Assembly (NCBI GenBank): GCA_010206265.1
Contig: VIQV01000029.1
Location: 1 to 64,000, forward strand
DNA: 64,000 bases
Origin: Lachnospiraceae bacterium MD329
GTDB taxonomy: Bacteria > Bacillota > Clostridia > UBA1381
Direction of reading: 5' to 3'
Shown one piece after another: positions 1 to 7,782 of this stretch (positions within the stretch are counted from its first letter, which is position 1; every line of letters begins with the position of its first letter). A model generated the notes under the pieces. The model made no database searches, was not told the DNA's origin, and saw only the letters and a list, made by a program, of their open reading frames with translations. The position numbers and the translations under genes were made by a program.

Positions 1-1
1 A

Positions 2-229
2 AAAGGCATAATACAAAGTATGTCAAGGAAAGGAAACTGTCTTGATAATTCTCTTGCAGAGAACTTTTTCAGTCATTTAAAATCGGAATTATTGTATCTG
101 GAGGAATTTGAAAGTATAGAGGAATTTAAAAGAGAACTCATTGCATATATAGACTACTATAATAACAAGAGGATTAAATCAAAACTGAAAATGAGTCCGG
201 TAGAATACAGATTAAAAAATACTGCATAA
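2..229 (+). pseudogene. IS3-family transposase, C-terminal end (cut by window edge)
   Basis: This frame is open to the left edge, so the gene begins outside the window. It encodes the last 75 residues of an IS3-type (IS150-like) OrfB DDE transposase. It reads [16 protein letters not shown], the block that leads to the catalytic glutamate (FFSHLKSE), and ends with the usual [18 protein letters not shown] tail. The enzyme would cut and join the ends of its insertion sequence. The element's right terminal repeat follows about 40 bases after the stop, so the visible 3' part looks intact. Whether the whole transposase is functional cannot be judged. Confidence 0.9.
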
Positions 230-237
230 ACAAAAAA

Positions 238-260
238 CTACAGCATAGCTGTAGAGTTTT
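238..260 (+). terminator. Hairpin terminator behind the IS transposase
   Basis: A perfect 7-bp stem (CTACAGC / GCTGTAG) with an ATA loop at 238-254 is followed by AGTTTT. It lies directly after the transposase stop and inside the IS, so it probably ends the transposase transcript. Confidence 0.55.
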
Positions 261-270
261 GCAACCGCTC

Positions 271-298
271 TTTTGTCCAACTTTTTGGGGTCAGTACA
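271..298. repeat. Right terminal inverted repeat of the IS3-type element
   Basis: The stretch ends ...CTTTTTGGGGTCAGTACA. On the opposite strand it starts TGTACTGACCCC, the usual form of IS3/IS150-group ends (TG...CA). The left copy lies outside the window, so a target duplication cannot be tested. The IS therefore ends at about 298. Confidence 0.75.
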
Positions 299-564
299 AG
301 GTTTGCAGCTATTTAAGCAAACTCAGACAAGCCGCCTTTAAAGCGGTAAGCCCCTTTCTTTCTTTTATTATATCCTAAAATAATATATTTGTCAACTTTA
401 ATATTCAATTCCTTATCAAATATATAAAAAAATAATGTCAATATTAATTCCTTTTCTATTATTCAAACTCAAAATTTTTTATCATTAATATTTAATAAAT
501 ACACAAAAAAATTGTCCCTGATAAAACATAAGTATCTAACAGTAACAATAATATATAAAAACAG
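299..564. other. AT-rich intergenic stretch right of the IS
   Basis: I see no gene here. A short minus-strand frame at about 357-313 reads KGAYRFKGGLSEFA followed by a stop. It has no start codon or ribosome binding site and may be a remnant cut by the IS. The rest is A/T-rich filler up to the ilvB promoter. Confidence 0.4.
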
Positions 565-593
565 TTGACAAGCGCAGGTTTCACTGATAAAAT
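565..593 (+). promoter_or_regulatory. Sigma-A-type promoter of the ilv operon
   Basis: TTGACA (565-570), a 17-bp spacer and TAAAAT (588-593) make a near-consensus promoter. Transcription would begin near 600 and leave a leader of about 195 nt before ilvB. Confidence 0.75.
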
Positions 594-599
594 AATATA

Positions 600-796
600 G
601 TACAATATTATTGTTGTACCCTGCGGCGGTTAAACAGAGCCGCTGCAACGGAGACACTATCGTTTCCAAAGGGCGTTATGCCTTTAGAAATAATTCGATT
701 TTCCACAAGACAATCTGATATGATGGTTCTTACTTTCGGCGCAAAAAAATCGGCGCCGTATACTTACTATATTAAATTTAAAAAGGAGGAATTTCT
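600..796 (+). promoter_or_regulatory. Structured 5' leader of ilvBNC with an upstream ORF
   Basis: Four hairpins can be drawn in order: GTACAA/TTGTAC (600-619), GCGGCGG/CCGCTGC (623-646), GGAGAC/GTTTCC (650-667) and AAAGG/CCTTT (668-685). An ATG at 678 inside the last hairpin opens a 40-codon frame. That frame ends TGA at 798-800 and overlaps the ilvB TTG start. No T-box signature (TGGTACCGCG-like) and no run of Ile, Val or Leu codons typical of a classical attenuator is visible. The role is inferred only from position and fold. Confidence 0.45.
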
Positions 797-800
797 TTGA
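678..800 (+). CDS. Possible 40-aa leader ORF coupled to ilvB
   Basis: The frame MPLEIIRFSTRQ...KKEEFL starts at an ATG preceded by AAAGGG and stops with a TGA that overlaps the ilvB TTG start codon (TTGA). Such an overlap permits translational coupling. The peptide resembles nothing I recognise and has no amino-acid run that would act as a ribosome-stalling sensor. It may be a chance frame, because the region also folds as RNA and carries the ilvB Shine-Dalgarno (784-789). Confidence 0.3.
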   Translation: MPLEIIRFSTRQSDMMVLTFGAKKSAPYTYYIKFKKEEFL

Positions 801-2473
801 GATTGACCGGTGCTGAAATGGCTGTAAAAGCATTGGAGAAAAACGGCGTTAAGGTTGTATTCGGGTACCCCGGAGCGGCAAACTGCCCGATTATAGACAA
901 GCTGTCCTTTTCTTCCATAAAGCATATTTTAACACGAAACGAGCAGGGCGCGGCGCATATGGCGTCGGGTTATGCGCGAGTTACAAAGCAGGCGGGCGTA
1001 TGTACTGCAACTTCCGGTCCCGGCGCAACAAACCTTATAACAGGTATTGCGACAGCATATATGGATTCAATCCCTATGGTTGCGCTTACAGGTCAGGTTA
1101 CGACAAAGCTTATCGGTAAAGACGCTTTTCAGGAGGTTGACATTACAGGTGCTACTCTTCCGTTTACCAAACACAGCTATCTTATAAAAGACGGGCTTGA
1201 TATTCCAAAAGTTGTAAACGAGGCGTTCCATATTGCAAATACAGGTCGTCCGGGTCCTGTGCTTATCGACTTCCCTATGGATATTCTGAAAGCTGAATTT
1301 GATTATCCCGACGAGGACGAAGAGGTTAATATCCGAGGTTACAAGCTTTTGGGTAAAGCTAACGAATCGCAGGTTAAAAAGGTTGCCGAGGCGGTAAAAG
1401 CCGCTAAAAAACCTGTAATTCTGGCAGGCGGCGGAATTGTCACTTCGGACGCTATGACAGAATTCCGTAAATTTGTTAAAGAAACAGATATTCCCGTTGT
1501 TTCAACAATGATGGGTATAGGTACAATACCAACCGACAGTCCGCGTTACTACGGTATGATTGGTTCACACGGCGTAAAGCGCGCTAATATGATTTTTAAC
1601 CGCGCTGACCTTGTAATCGTAATGGGTTCGCGTCTTGGTGACAGAACCGTCGCAAACGTAAAAGGACTTGAAGAAGGCAACAAACTGATACATATTGACA
1701 TTGACCCAGCGGAAATCGGCAAGAATACTCAGCCGTATATTCCTGTTGTGGGAGATATTAAAGATGTTCTTGAACAGCTTATTCCGCTGATTTCAGGCTA
1801 TAAGGCAGATAAATCGTGGATTGAGGAAACAGAAGAACTTCGTGACAGATTCACTTATAAACCTTTCAGTGACGATAACGGGTTTGTAAATCCGCGTTAC
1901 TTCCTGAATGTGCTGTCTGCAAAGACTAAATCAGACGTTTATCTGTCAACTGAGGTTGGACAGAACCAGATTTGGTGTGCAAACAACTTCACCTTTACAT
2001 CACCGCGTTCACTTCTGACGTCGGGCGGTTTCGGAACTATGGGTTACGGACTTCCTGCGGCAATAGGCGCGTCAGTTGCGGCAGAAGGTCAAAAGCCTGT
2101 CATTGCTGTAATGGGTGACGGAAGTTTCCAGATGGATTTACCTGAAATGGGTACAATGGCGCAGTGGGATATACCTGTAAAAATGGTACTGTTCCAAAAC
2201 AAGCGTCTTGGTATGGTTCACGAACATCAGTATTTATTGTATAAATCAAATTATCAGGCTGTAAATATTGACTGCGAACCTGACTTTGCAATGCTTGCCA
2301 AAGCATACGGTTTCGAGAGCGGCACTGTTACGGAAAACAGTAAAGTCGGCGAGGCAATTGATAAAATGATGTCGGCAGACGGTTCTTATCTGCTAATAGT
2401 AAATGTCAATCCGTTTGAGCCTACGGGCGACGCTCTTAACGAAACGACATTACCGCAAAAGGAGGATAAGTAA
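797..2473 (+). CDS. ilvB: Acetolactate synthase, large catalytic subunit
   Basis: This enzyme condenses two pyruvates, or pyruvate with 2-oxobutyrate, in the first common step of valine, leucine and isoleucine synthesis, using thiamine diphosphate. The 558-residue protein has the three expected domains: an N-terminal TPP domain with the catalytic Glu49 (TRNEQGAAHMASGYAR), a central domain, and a C-terminal TPP domain with the GDGSFQMD motif near residue 440. The active-site loop reads LGMVHEHQ rather than the usual LGMVRQWQ, a divergent form. The TTG start is supported by AGGAGG at 784-789. It overlaps ilvN's Shine-Dalgarno region, and the regulatory subunit gene follows after 1 base. Confidence 0.95.
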   Translation: MRLTGAEMAVKALEKNGVKVVFGYPGAANCPIIDKLSFSSIKHILTRNEQGAAHMASGYARVTKQAGVCTATSGPGATNLITGIATAYMDSIPMVALTGQVTTKLIGKDAFQEVDITGATLPFTKHSYLIKDGLDIPKVVNEAFHIANTGRPGPVLIDFPMDILKAEFDYPDEDEEVNIRGYKLLGKANESQVKKVAEAVKAAKKPVILAGGGIVTSDAMTEFRKFVKETDIPVVSTMMGIGTIPTDSPRYYGMIGSHGVKRANMIFNRADLVIVMGSRLGDRTVANVKGLEEGNKLIHIDIDPAEIGKNTQPYIPVVGDIKDVLEQLIPLISGYKADKSWIEETEELRDRFTYKPFSDDNGFVNPRYFLNVLSAKTKSDVYLSTEVGQNQIWCANNFTFTSPRSLLTSGGFGTMGYGLPAAIGASVAAEGQKPVIAVMGDGSFQMDLPEMGTMAQWDIPVKMVLFQNKRLGMVHEHQYLLYKSNYQAVNIDCEPDFAMLAKAYGFESGTVTENSKVGEAIDKMMSADGSYLLIVNVNPFEPTGDALNETTLPQKEDK

Positions 2474-2474
2474 T

Positions 2475-2975
2475 ATGGAGAAATATACATTATCCGTTCT
2501 TGTTGAAAATAATCCGGGCGTACTTTCGAGAGTTGTCGGTTTGTTTTCAAGACGCGGATTTAACATTCATTCACTTTCTGTCGGAACAACTCAGGACCCT
2601 CAGGTATCACGTATTACAATTGAGGTAAACGGCGACGCGGCAACAGTTGAACAGGTGTCAAAACAGCTTTCAAAGCTGATGGAGGTTATCAAACTGAAAA
2701 CTCTTCGTGACCACGAATTGGTAAAACGCGGTCTTGCGCTTGTTAAAATCAAAGTTTCACCAAAAACAAGAGGTGAAGTTATTGAGATAACCACTGTATT
2801 CAGAGCAAATATTGTTGATATTTCATCAAATACACTGACTGTTGAAATCACAGGTCACGACAGAAAAATCGGCGCGTTTATAGATATGGTTGAACCGTAC
2901 GGTATTGAAGAAATCGCCTGCACGGGTATGACGGCGCTTGAACGCGGCACAAACACTTTAAGACTTGACAAATAA
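2475..2975 (+). CDS. ilvN: Acetolactate synthase, small regulatory subunit
   Basis: This is the regulatory partner of IlvB; in this family it raises activity and gives feedback inhibition by valine. The 166-residue protein has an N-terminal ACT domain (YTLSVLVENNPGVLSRVVGLF, about residues 3-75) and the C-terminal small-subunit domain (KVSPKTRGEVIEI onwards). The chosen ATG at 2475 follows AGGAGGATAAGTAAT. A longer frame from 2403 would run into ilvB and adds no family sequence. It is the second gene of the ilvBNC operon. Confidence 0.95.
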   Translation: MEKYTLSVLVENNPGVLSRVVGLFSRRGFNIHSLSVGTTQDPQVSRITIEVNGDAATVEQVSKQLSKLMEVIKLKTLRDHELVKRGLALVKIKVSPKTRGEVIEITTVFRANIVDISSNTLTVEITGHDRKIGAFIDMVEPYGIEEIACTGMTALERGTNTLRLDK

Positions 2976-3056
2976 CTTAATTGCGCTGTCAGCGCAGGGA
3001 AATACTGTTAAATATTTAATTTATTTAATACAATAAAAATTCAAAGAAAGAGGTAA

Positions 3057-4085
<1,029 letters not shown>

Positions 4086-4097
4086 TTTTTACATAAT

Positions 4098-4126
4098 AAA
4101 AAACCGCTCACGAGAGCGGTTTTTTA
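4098..4126 (+). terminator. Terminator of ilvBNC
   Basis: The stem CCGCTC / GAGCGG with loop ACGA (4104-4119) is flanked by an A-run and followed by six T residues. It is a typical Rho-independent terminator 20 bases after the ilvC stop. Confidence 0.9.
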
Positions 4127-4191
4127 TTGCGTTTTAACTTTATTGTCAAAAAAGTAACAGACAAGAAATGATAATTTTGTATAAATTTTTA

Positions 4192-4220
4192 TTGATACGG
4201 CGCAGGGTATATGATATAAT
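4192..4220 (+). promoter_or_regulatory. Promoter of the Fe-S scaffold/GGGtGRT pair
   Basis: TTGATA (4192-4197), a 17-bp spacer and a perfect TATAAT (4215-4220) lie 45 bp ahead of the 4266 gene. Confidence 0.8.
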
Positions 4221-4265
4221 AGGAATAACGAGCGGTTTTCCGCATATAACGAAAGGAGTAATAGT

Positions 4266-4958
4266 ATGAAATATTCAGCAGAAGTAGAAAAGATGTGTCC
4301 TCTTGCAAAAGGTACATATCACGGTCCTGCTCCTATCCCTGAGGAGGGCAAATGGGTACAGGCTAAGGAAATAAAGGATATTTCCGGTTTGACACACGGT
4401 ATCGGCTGGTGCGCGCCTCAGCAGGGTACTTGTAAGTTAACATTAAATGTAAAAGACGGCGTTATTGAGGAGGCTCTTGTTGAAACAGTAGGATGTTCAG
4501 GTATGACTCACTCAGCGGCTATGGCGGCTGAAATCCTTATCGGCAAGACAATTCTTGAGGCACTTAATACTGACCTTGTTTGTGACGCTATAAACACAGC
4601 TATGAGAGAATTATTCTTACAGATTGTTTACGGACGTACACAGACTGCTTTTTCAGAAGACGGTCTGCCAATCGGCGCAGGTCTTGAGGACTTGGGCAAG
4701 GGCTTACGCAGTCAGGTTGGTACTACATACGCTACAAGTAAAAAAGGTCCTCGTTACCTTGAGCTTGCAGAAGGTTATATTACAAAAGTTGCAGTAGACG
4801 AGAACGATACTATTATCGGTTATAAGTTCGTTCACCTCGGTAAAATGATGGAAATGATTAGAAAAGGTGTTGACGCAAACGAAGCTTTGGAAAAAGCAAG
4901 CGGTCAATACGGTCGTGTTGATGATGCTGTAAAGCTTATCGACCCGAGAGAAGAATAA
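4266..4958 (+). CDS. NifU/IscU-like iron-sulfur scaffold family protein
   Basis: This 230-residue cytoplasmic protein belongs to the family annotated as iron-sulfur cluster assembly scaffold proteins. The NifU-N/IscU-like core is recognisable in GWCAPQQGTCKLTLNVKDGVIE and VETVGCSGMTHSAAMAAE. Cys11, Cys49, Cys56, Cys77 and Cys106 are possible ligands. It is longer than IscU (about 130 residues) and has its own C-terminal extension. The start follows GAAAGGAG. It is paired, with an 18-bp gap, with the GGGtGRT gene, an arrangement I recall from other anaerobic Firmicutes. Cluster binding is known for the scaffold family; for this protein it is inferred. Confidence 0.75.
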   Translation: MKYSAEVEKMCPLAKGTYHGPAPIPEEGKWVQAKEIKDISGLTHGIGWCAPQQGTCKLTLNVKDGVIEEALVETVGCSGMTHSAAMAAEILIGKTILEALNTDLVCDAINTAMRELFLQIVYGRTQTAFSEDGLPIGAGLEDLGKGLRSQVGTTYATSKKGPRYLELAEGYITKVAVDENDTIIGYKFVHLGKMMEMIRKGVDANEALEKASGQYGRVDDAVKLIDPREE

Positions 4959-4976
4959 TAAGGGAGGTAAACGATA

Positions 4977-5978
4977 ATGGCTTTATTTGAAAGTTATGAA
5001 AGAAGAATAGACCAAATCAATGCTGAGCTTAAAAAGCACGGTATCAATTCAATTGAAGAGGCAAAACAGATTTGTGATGAAAAAGGCGTTGACGCTTACG
5101 GTATCGCAAAGAGTATTCAGCCGATTTGTTTTGAAAATGCGGGCTGGGCTTACACAGTAGGCGCGGCAATCGCTATTAAAGACGGTGTTAAAACAGCGGC
5201 TGAGGCAGCTGAAAAAATCGGTCTTGGCTTGCAGTCATTCTGTATTCCGGGCTCTGTTGCAGACGACAGAAAGGTTGGTCTTGGTCACGGAAACCTTGGC
5301 GCAATGCTTTTGAGAGATGAAACAAAGTGTTTCGCATTCCTTGCAGGTCACGAGTCATTCGCGGCGGCTGAAGGCGCTATAGGTCTTGCAAACAGCGCAA
5401 ACAAGGCGAGAAAAGAACCTCTGCGCGTTATTCTTAACGGTCTTGGAAAGGACGCTGCAAAGATTATTTCAAGAATTAACGGCTTTACATATGTTCAGAC
5501 TAAGTTTGACTATTATACAGGCGAACTTAACGTTGTAGAAGAAATCGCTTATTCAAAAGGTGAAAGAGCAAAGGTTCGCTGCTACGGCGCGGACGATGTT
5601 CGTGAAGGTGTTGCAATTATGCACAAGGAGGGCGTTGATGTTTCTATCACAGGTAACTCAACAAACCCGACACGTTTCCAGCACCCTGTTGCAGGTACAT
5701 ACAAGAAGGAATGTATCGAGCAGGGTAAGAAGTATTTCTCTGTTGCGTCGGGCGGCGGTACAGGACGTACACTTCACCCGGACAATATGGCGGCAGGTCC
5801 TGCATCATACGGTATGACTGATACAATGGGCAGAATGCATTCTGACGCTCAGTTTGCAGGTTCTTCATCAGTTCCGGCACACGTGGAAATGATGGGACTT
5901 ATCGGCGCAGGTAACAACCCGATGGTTGGTATGACTGTTGCAGTTGCCGTTGCTATCGCTGAGGCAATGAATAAATAA
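4977..5978 (+). CDS. GGGtGRT family protein, unknown function
   Basis: This 333-residue protein is recognised by its family-naming motif GGGTGRT near residues 259-265, followed by LHPDNMAAGPASYGMTDTMGRMHSD. There is no signal peptide or clear transmembrane segment, although the glycine- and alanine-rich C-terminus (GLIGAGNNPMVGMTVAVAVAIAEAM) is hydrophobic. The family has no established biochemical role. Here it is co-transcribed with an Fe-S scaffold-like gene, and a strong hairpin terminator follows. The pairing suggests a linked function in cluster or metal handling, which is inference. The start has GGGAGG at about 8 bases. Confidence 0.85.
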   Translation: MALFESYERRIDQINAELKKHGINSIEEAKQICDEKGVDAYGIAKSIQPICFENAGWAYTVGAAIAIKDGVKTAAEAAEKIGLGLQSFCIPGSVADDRKVGLGHGNLGAMLLRDETKCFAFLAGHESFAAAEGAIGLANSANKARKEPLRVILNGLGKDAAKIISRINGFTYVQTKFDYYTGELNVVEEIAYSKGERAKVRCYGADDVREGVAIMHKEGVDVSITGNSTNPTRFQHPVAGTYKKECIEQGKKYFSVASGGGTGRTLHPDNMAAGPASYGMTDTMGRMHSDAQFAGSSSVPAHVEMMGLIGAGNNPMVGMTVAVAVAIAEAMNK

Positions 5979-5987
5979 TTGAGTTAT

Positions 5988-6020
5988 AAAAAAGTTGTTG
6001 CATTAAGCAACAACTTTTTT
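5988..6020 (+). terminator. Terminator after the GGGtGRT gene
   Basis: The stem GTTGTTGC / GCAACAAC with loop ATTAA is flanked by six A and six T residues. The A/T flanks make it usable on both strands, so it could also end the leftward small-gene pair beyond it. Confidence 0.9.
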
Positions 6021-6047
6021 ATTTGCAAATTATTCACAATACCGCTT

Positions 6048-6155
6048 TTATCCCCACACGTCATCGTGCGAGTATATCTCTCCGTCCTTGTATTCCTGTT
6101 CTCCTCTCATTATTGCACTTATTTCATCAGGCATAGGCAAAACTTCTTTTTCCAT
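6048..6155 (-). CDS. 35-aa antitoxin-like small protein
   Basis: This short gene encodes a protein that begins MEKEVLPMPDEI and ends KDGEIYSHDDVWG. It has GAGAGG 5 bases before the ATG. Its C-terminal pattern, an R-G-E-x-E-Y-x-x-G-E-x-x-S-H-D-D run, resembles the C-terminal tail found in several RelB/YefM-like antitoxins. It lies 37 bp downstream of a ribbon-helix-helix-like gene on the same strand. No toxin-sized gene is adjacent, so if this derives from a toxin-antitoxin pair the toxin is missing. The function is not known. Confidence 0.5.
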   Translation of the reverse strand: MEKEVLPMPDEISAIMRGEQEYKDGEIYSHDDVWG

Positions 6156-6192
6156 AATAACCTCTCATTTTCTAAAAAGTATATTTTAAATT

Positions 6193-6363
6193 TCATTCAT
6201 TATTTTCAAAAAAATCTTCTAAAATACTCACAACAATATTATTAAAACTTGTTTCATATTTCAATGCTGAATCATTTATTTTTTCTACTAATTCATTTTT
6301 TATGTATATGGTTCTATATTCCGCATCTACCTTCCTTCGGGTCGGTTTTGGTTCAAAACTCAT
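6193..6363 (-). CDS. Small ribbon-helix-helix-like protein (56 aa)
   Basis: The protein runs from MSFEPKPTRRKVD through EYRTIYIKNELVEKIND to SILEDFFENNE. A single beta-strand-like segment followed by two amphipathic helices fits the Arc/MetJ/CopG fold used by small repressors and antitoxins. The ATG at 6363 is preferred over an upstream ATG at 6393 because GAGGTG lies 7 bases before it. It forms a likely two-gene unit with the 35-aa gene downstream. The very AT-rich upstream region could hold its own operator. DNA binding is inferred from the fold pattern only. Confidence 0.6.
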   Translation of the reverse strand: MSFEPKPTRRKVDAEYRTIYIKNELVEKINDSALKYETSFNNIVVSILEDFFENNE

Positions 6364-6393
6364 AGTATCACACCTCAATATATCATCATTCAA

Positions 6394-6960
6394 ATCTTAA
6401 TTTATATTATAATTCAAATTTTATTTTTAAAGTATAGTAAAATTTTTTATCATAGTTTAAAATATATTAAAACTTATATCATAATTTAAAATATAACAAA
6501 AATTTTTACTATATTTTTCTATATGATTTTATAGTATAATATTTATGTAAATAAAAGAACAGATTTCAATCTGGGCTTGTATTTTACAAAAGGGACAAAA
6601 TTTTAAGTATTTTGATTATGACACTTTTTCTACCTCCTTTGTAGAATGGACATATTCATTATTCTTAATCTTTACCATTAAAAAATATTTATAAACCGGA
6701 TCCCGTAGGGGCGGATTTTATTCGCTCCTACAAGTCCCTTTTCATAGTTATTATATATTAATACTTTACTAAATGATATAATACAAATTAATATCAAAAT
6801 GTAATATAAACTAATATTAAAATATAATACTGCTATTTATAATGTGTACATTTGTATAAATATATAGCGTTACCCCTGTACTGCTAATTTGGCGCAGGGG
6901 TGGCGTAACACTCCCCCAAACAACAAATGAAAATTTTTTTACAAACTCAGGAGAAATTAT
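6394..6960. other. AT-rich intergenic region with two hairpin elements
   Basis: I see no gene here. The region contains degenerate AT-rich repeats (ATCATARTTTAAAATATA at about 6450 and 6478). It also holds a REP-like hairpin GTAGGGGCG / CGCTCCTAC (6705-6731) and an imperfect hairpin built on CCCCTG / CAGGGG with GTTA / TAAC arms (6869-6909). Confidence 0.5.
6705..6731. repeat. REP-like hairpin (GTAGGGGCG...CGCTCCTAC)
   Basis: A 9-bp stem with one G-U pair encloses a 9-base AT-rich loop. The GTAGGGGCG motif is familiar from small dispersed palindromic repeats in Firmicutes genomes. Only one copy is in this window, so dispersion cannot be tested here. Confidence 0.4.
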
Positions 6961-7386
6961 ATGATAAACTTATTAATTACAATAGTATTCTTAGGAATAC
7001 TTATAATTTTAGCTATACTCGCATTGATACATTCTGTAATCGTTTCAAAAACGCAGGAAGAAAGGTATCCATATACAACACTTGAAAATGAAGAAAAATC
7101 ACTGGGATTTTTTTTACCTTGTTTGGTACTTATCTTTTCACTGGGATTTTTTATTTACTTTTGTGCCGACATACCAAGCGCACGCAGCGGCGGAGAAGTA
7201 ATATATGTGGACGAGTTGCCCGACGTTATTCAGACATCTCACTATTCTCACATTTATTCAAAAAAATACCCCGAACTGAACGGTTTAAAAAACTTTAACC
7301 CATATAAATATGAAAAATATGGTCACTACCGCATACGCTATACAAAGCTTACAAAGCATTTTCTCGATATAGAAAAACTTGATTAA
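6961..7386 (+). CDS. Small membrane protein with two TM segments, unknown
   Basis: I do not recognise this 141-residue protein. It opens with a strong transmembrane helix (residues 2-27), then a short charged loop, and a second helix at about 48-69 (GFFLPCLVLIFSLGFFIYFCA). After these comes a soluble C-terminal domain rich in Tyr and Lys (HYSHIYSKKYPELNGLKN). AGGAGA 7 bases before the ATG supports the start. It stands alone between an AT-rich spacer and a terminator. Confidence 0.65.
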   Translation: MINLLITIVFLGILIILAILALIHSVIVSKTQEERYPYTTLENEEKSLGFFLPCLVLIFSLGFFIYFCADIPSARSGGEVIYVDELPDVIQTSHYSHIYSKKYPELNGLKNFNPYKYEKYGHYRIRYTKLTKHFLDIEKLD

Positions 7387-7417
7387 AAAACATCACCCAA
7401 TAAGGTGATGTTTTTTT
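7385..7417. terminator. Bidirectional terminator between convergent small genes
   Basis: The stem CATCACC / GGTGATG with loop CAATAA is flanked by six A and seven T residues. It serves the rightward 6961 gene and the leftward 7420 gene. Confidence 0.9.
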
Positions 7418-7419
7418 AA

Positions 7420-7638
7420 TTATATATCATAACCCTGATTGCGGTCGGACATATCCTCGATAACGTCGTCAAGCTGATACGGCGCAAGATTATGTTCATT
7501 AAAATACGCCGCCAGACGTTCAGCCTCTTCCCTGTTCGGTGAAACATCATTTTTGACTGTTCCGTCGTCGTGGCGTATGCCGTATGTTACTCCCTCTTTC
7601 TCATCAACCATTACTTTTGTCTCAATTACTGTGTACAT
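7420..7638 (-). CDS. DUF6514-like small protein
   Basis: This 72-residue soluble protein contains VTYGIRHDDGTVKNDVSPNR, then EEAERLAAYFNEHNLAPYQL, and ends with DDVIEDMSDRNQGYDI. The pattern TYGI...D.S...E...LA..FN...L...QL.DVIED matches what I recall of the small clostridial family DUF6514, whose role is unknown. AAAGGAAG lies upstream of the ATG. It is monocistronic, between a terminator and the spoIIE gene end. Confidence 0.6.
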   Translation of the reverse strand: MYTVIETKVMVDEKEGVTYGIRHDDGTVKNDVSPNREEAERLAAYFNEHNLAPYQLDDVIEDMSDRNQGYDI

Positions 7639-7782
7639 TATTATTTCTTCCTTTCTTGTAATTTTTTTACAGTGATTATTATAAATTCTAATTCCATAAA
7701 TGTCAATAGCTGTAAATAATATGTATAGGTAACGAAAATCAACTGTAAAAATTGTAATTAATTTACAAATATGTTACTGTTA

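Noticed and set aside
469-669. 66-aa minus-strand frame before ilvB
   Set aside because: It has no ribosome binding site or family resemblance and lies across the ilv promoter and leader.
600-796. T-box or classical BCAA attenuator before ilvB
   Set aside because: No T-box TGGTACCGCG-like sequence, no Rho-independent terminator before ilvB and no peptide with Ile/Val/Leu runs were found.
5979-6245. 88-aa plus-strand frame after the GGGtGRT gene
   Set aside because: It starts inside the terminator and runs antisense to the two small leftward genes, which have good ribosome binding sites.
6440-6500. Possible CRISPR or iteron array
   Set aside because: Only two degenerate AT-rich copies about 33 bp apart; no regular spacers, and no cas or rep gene.
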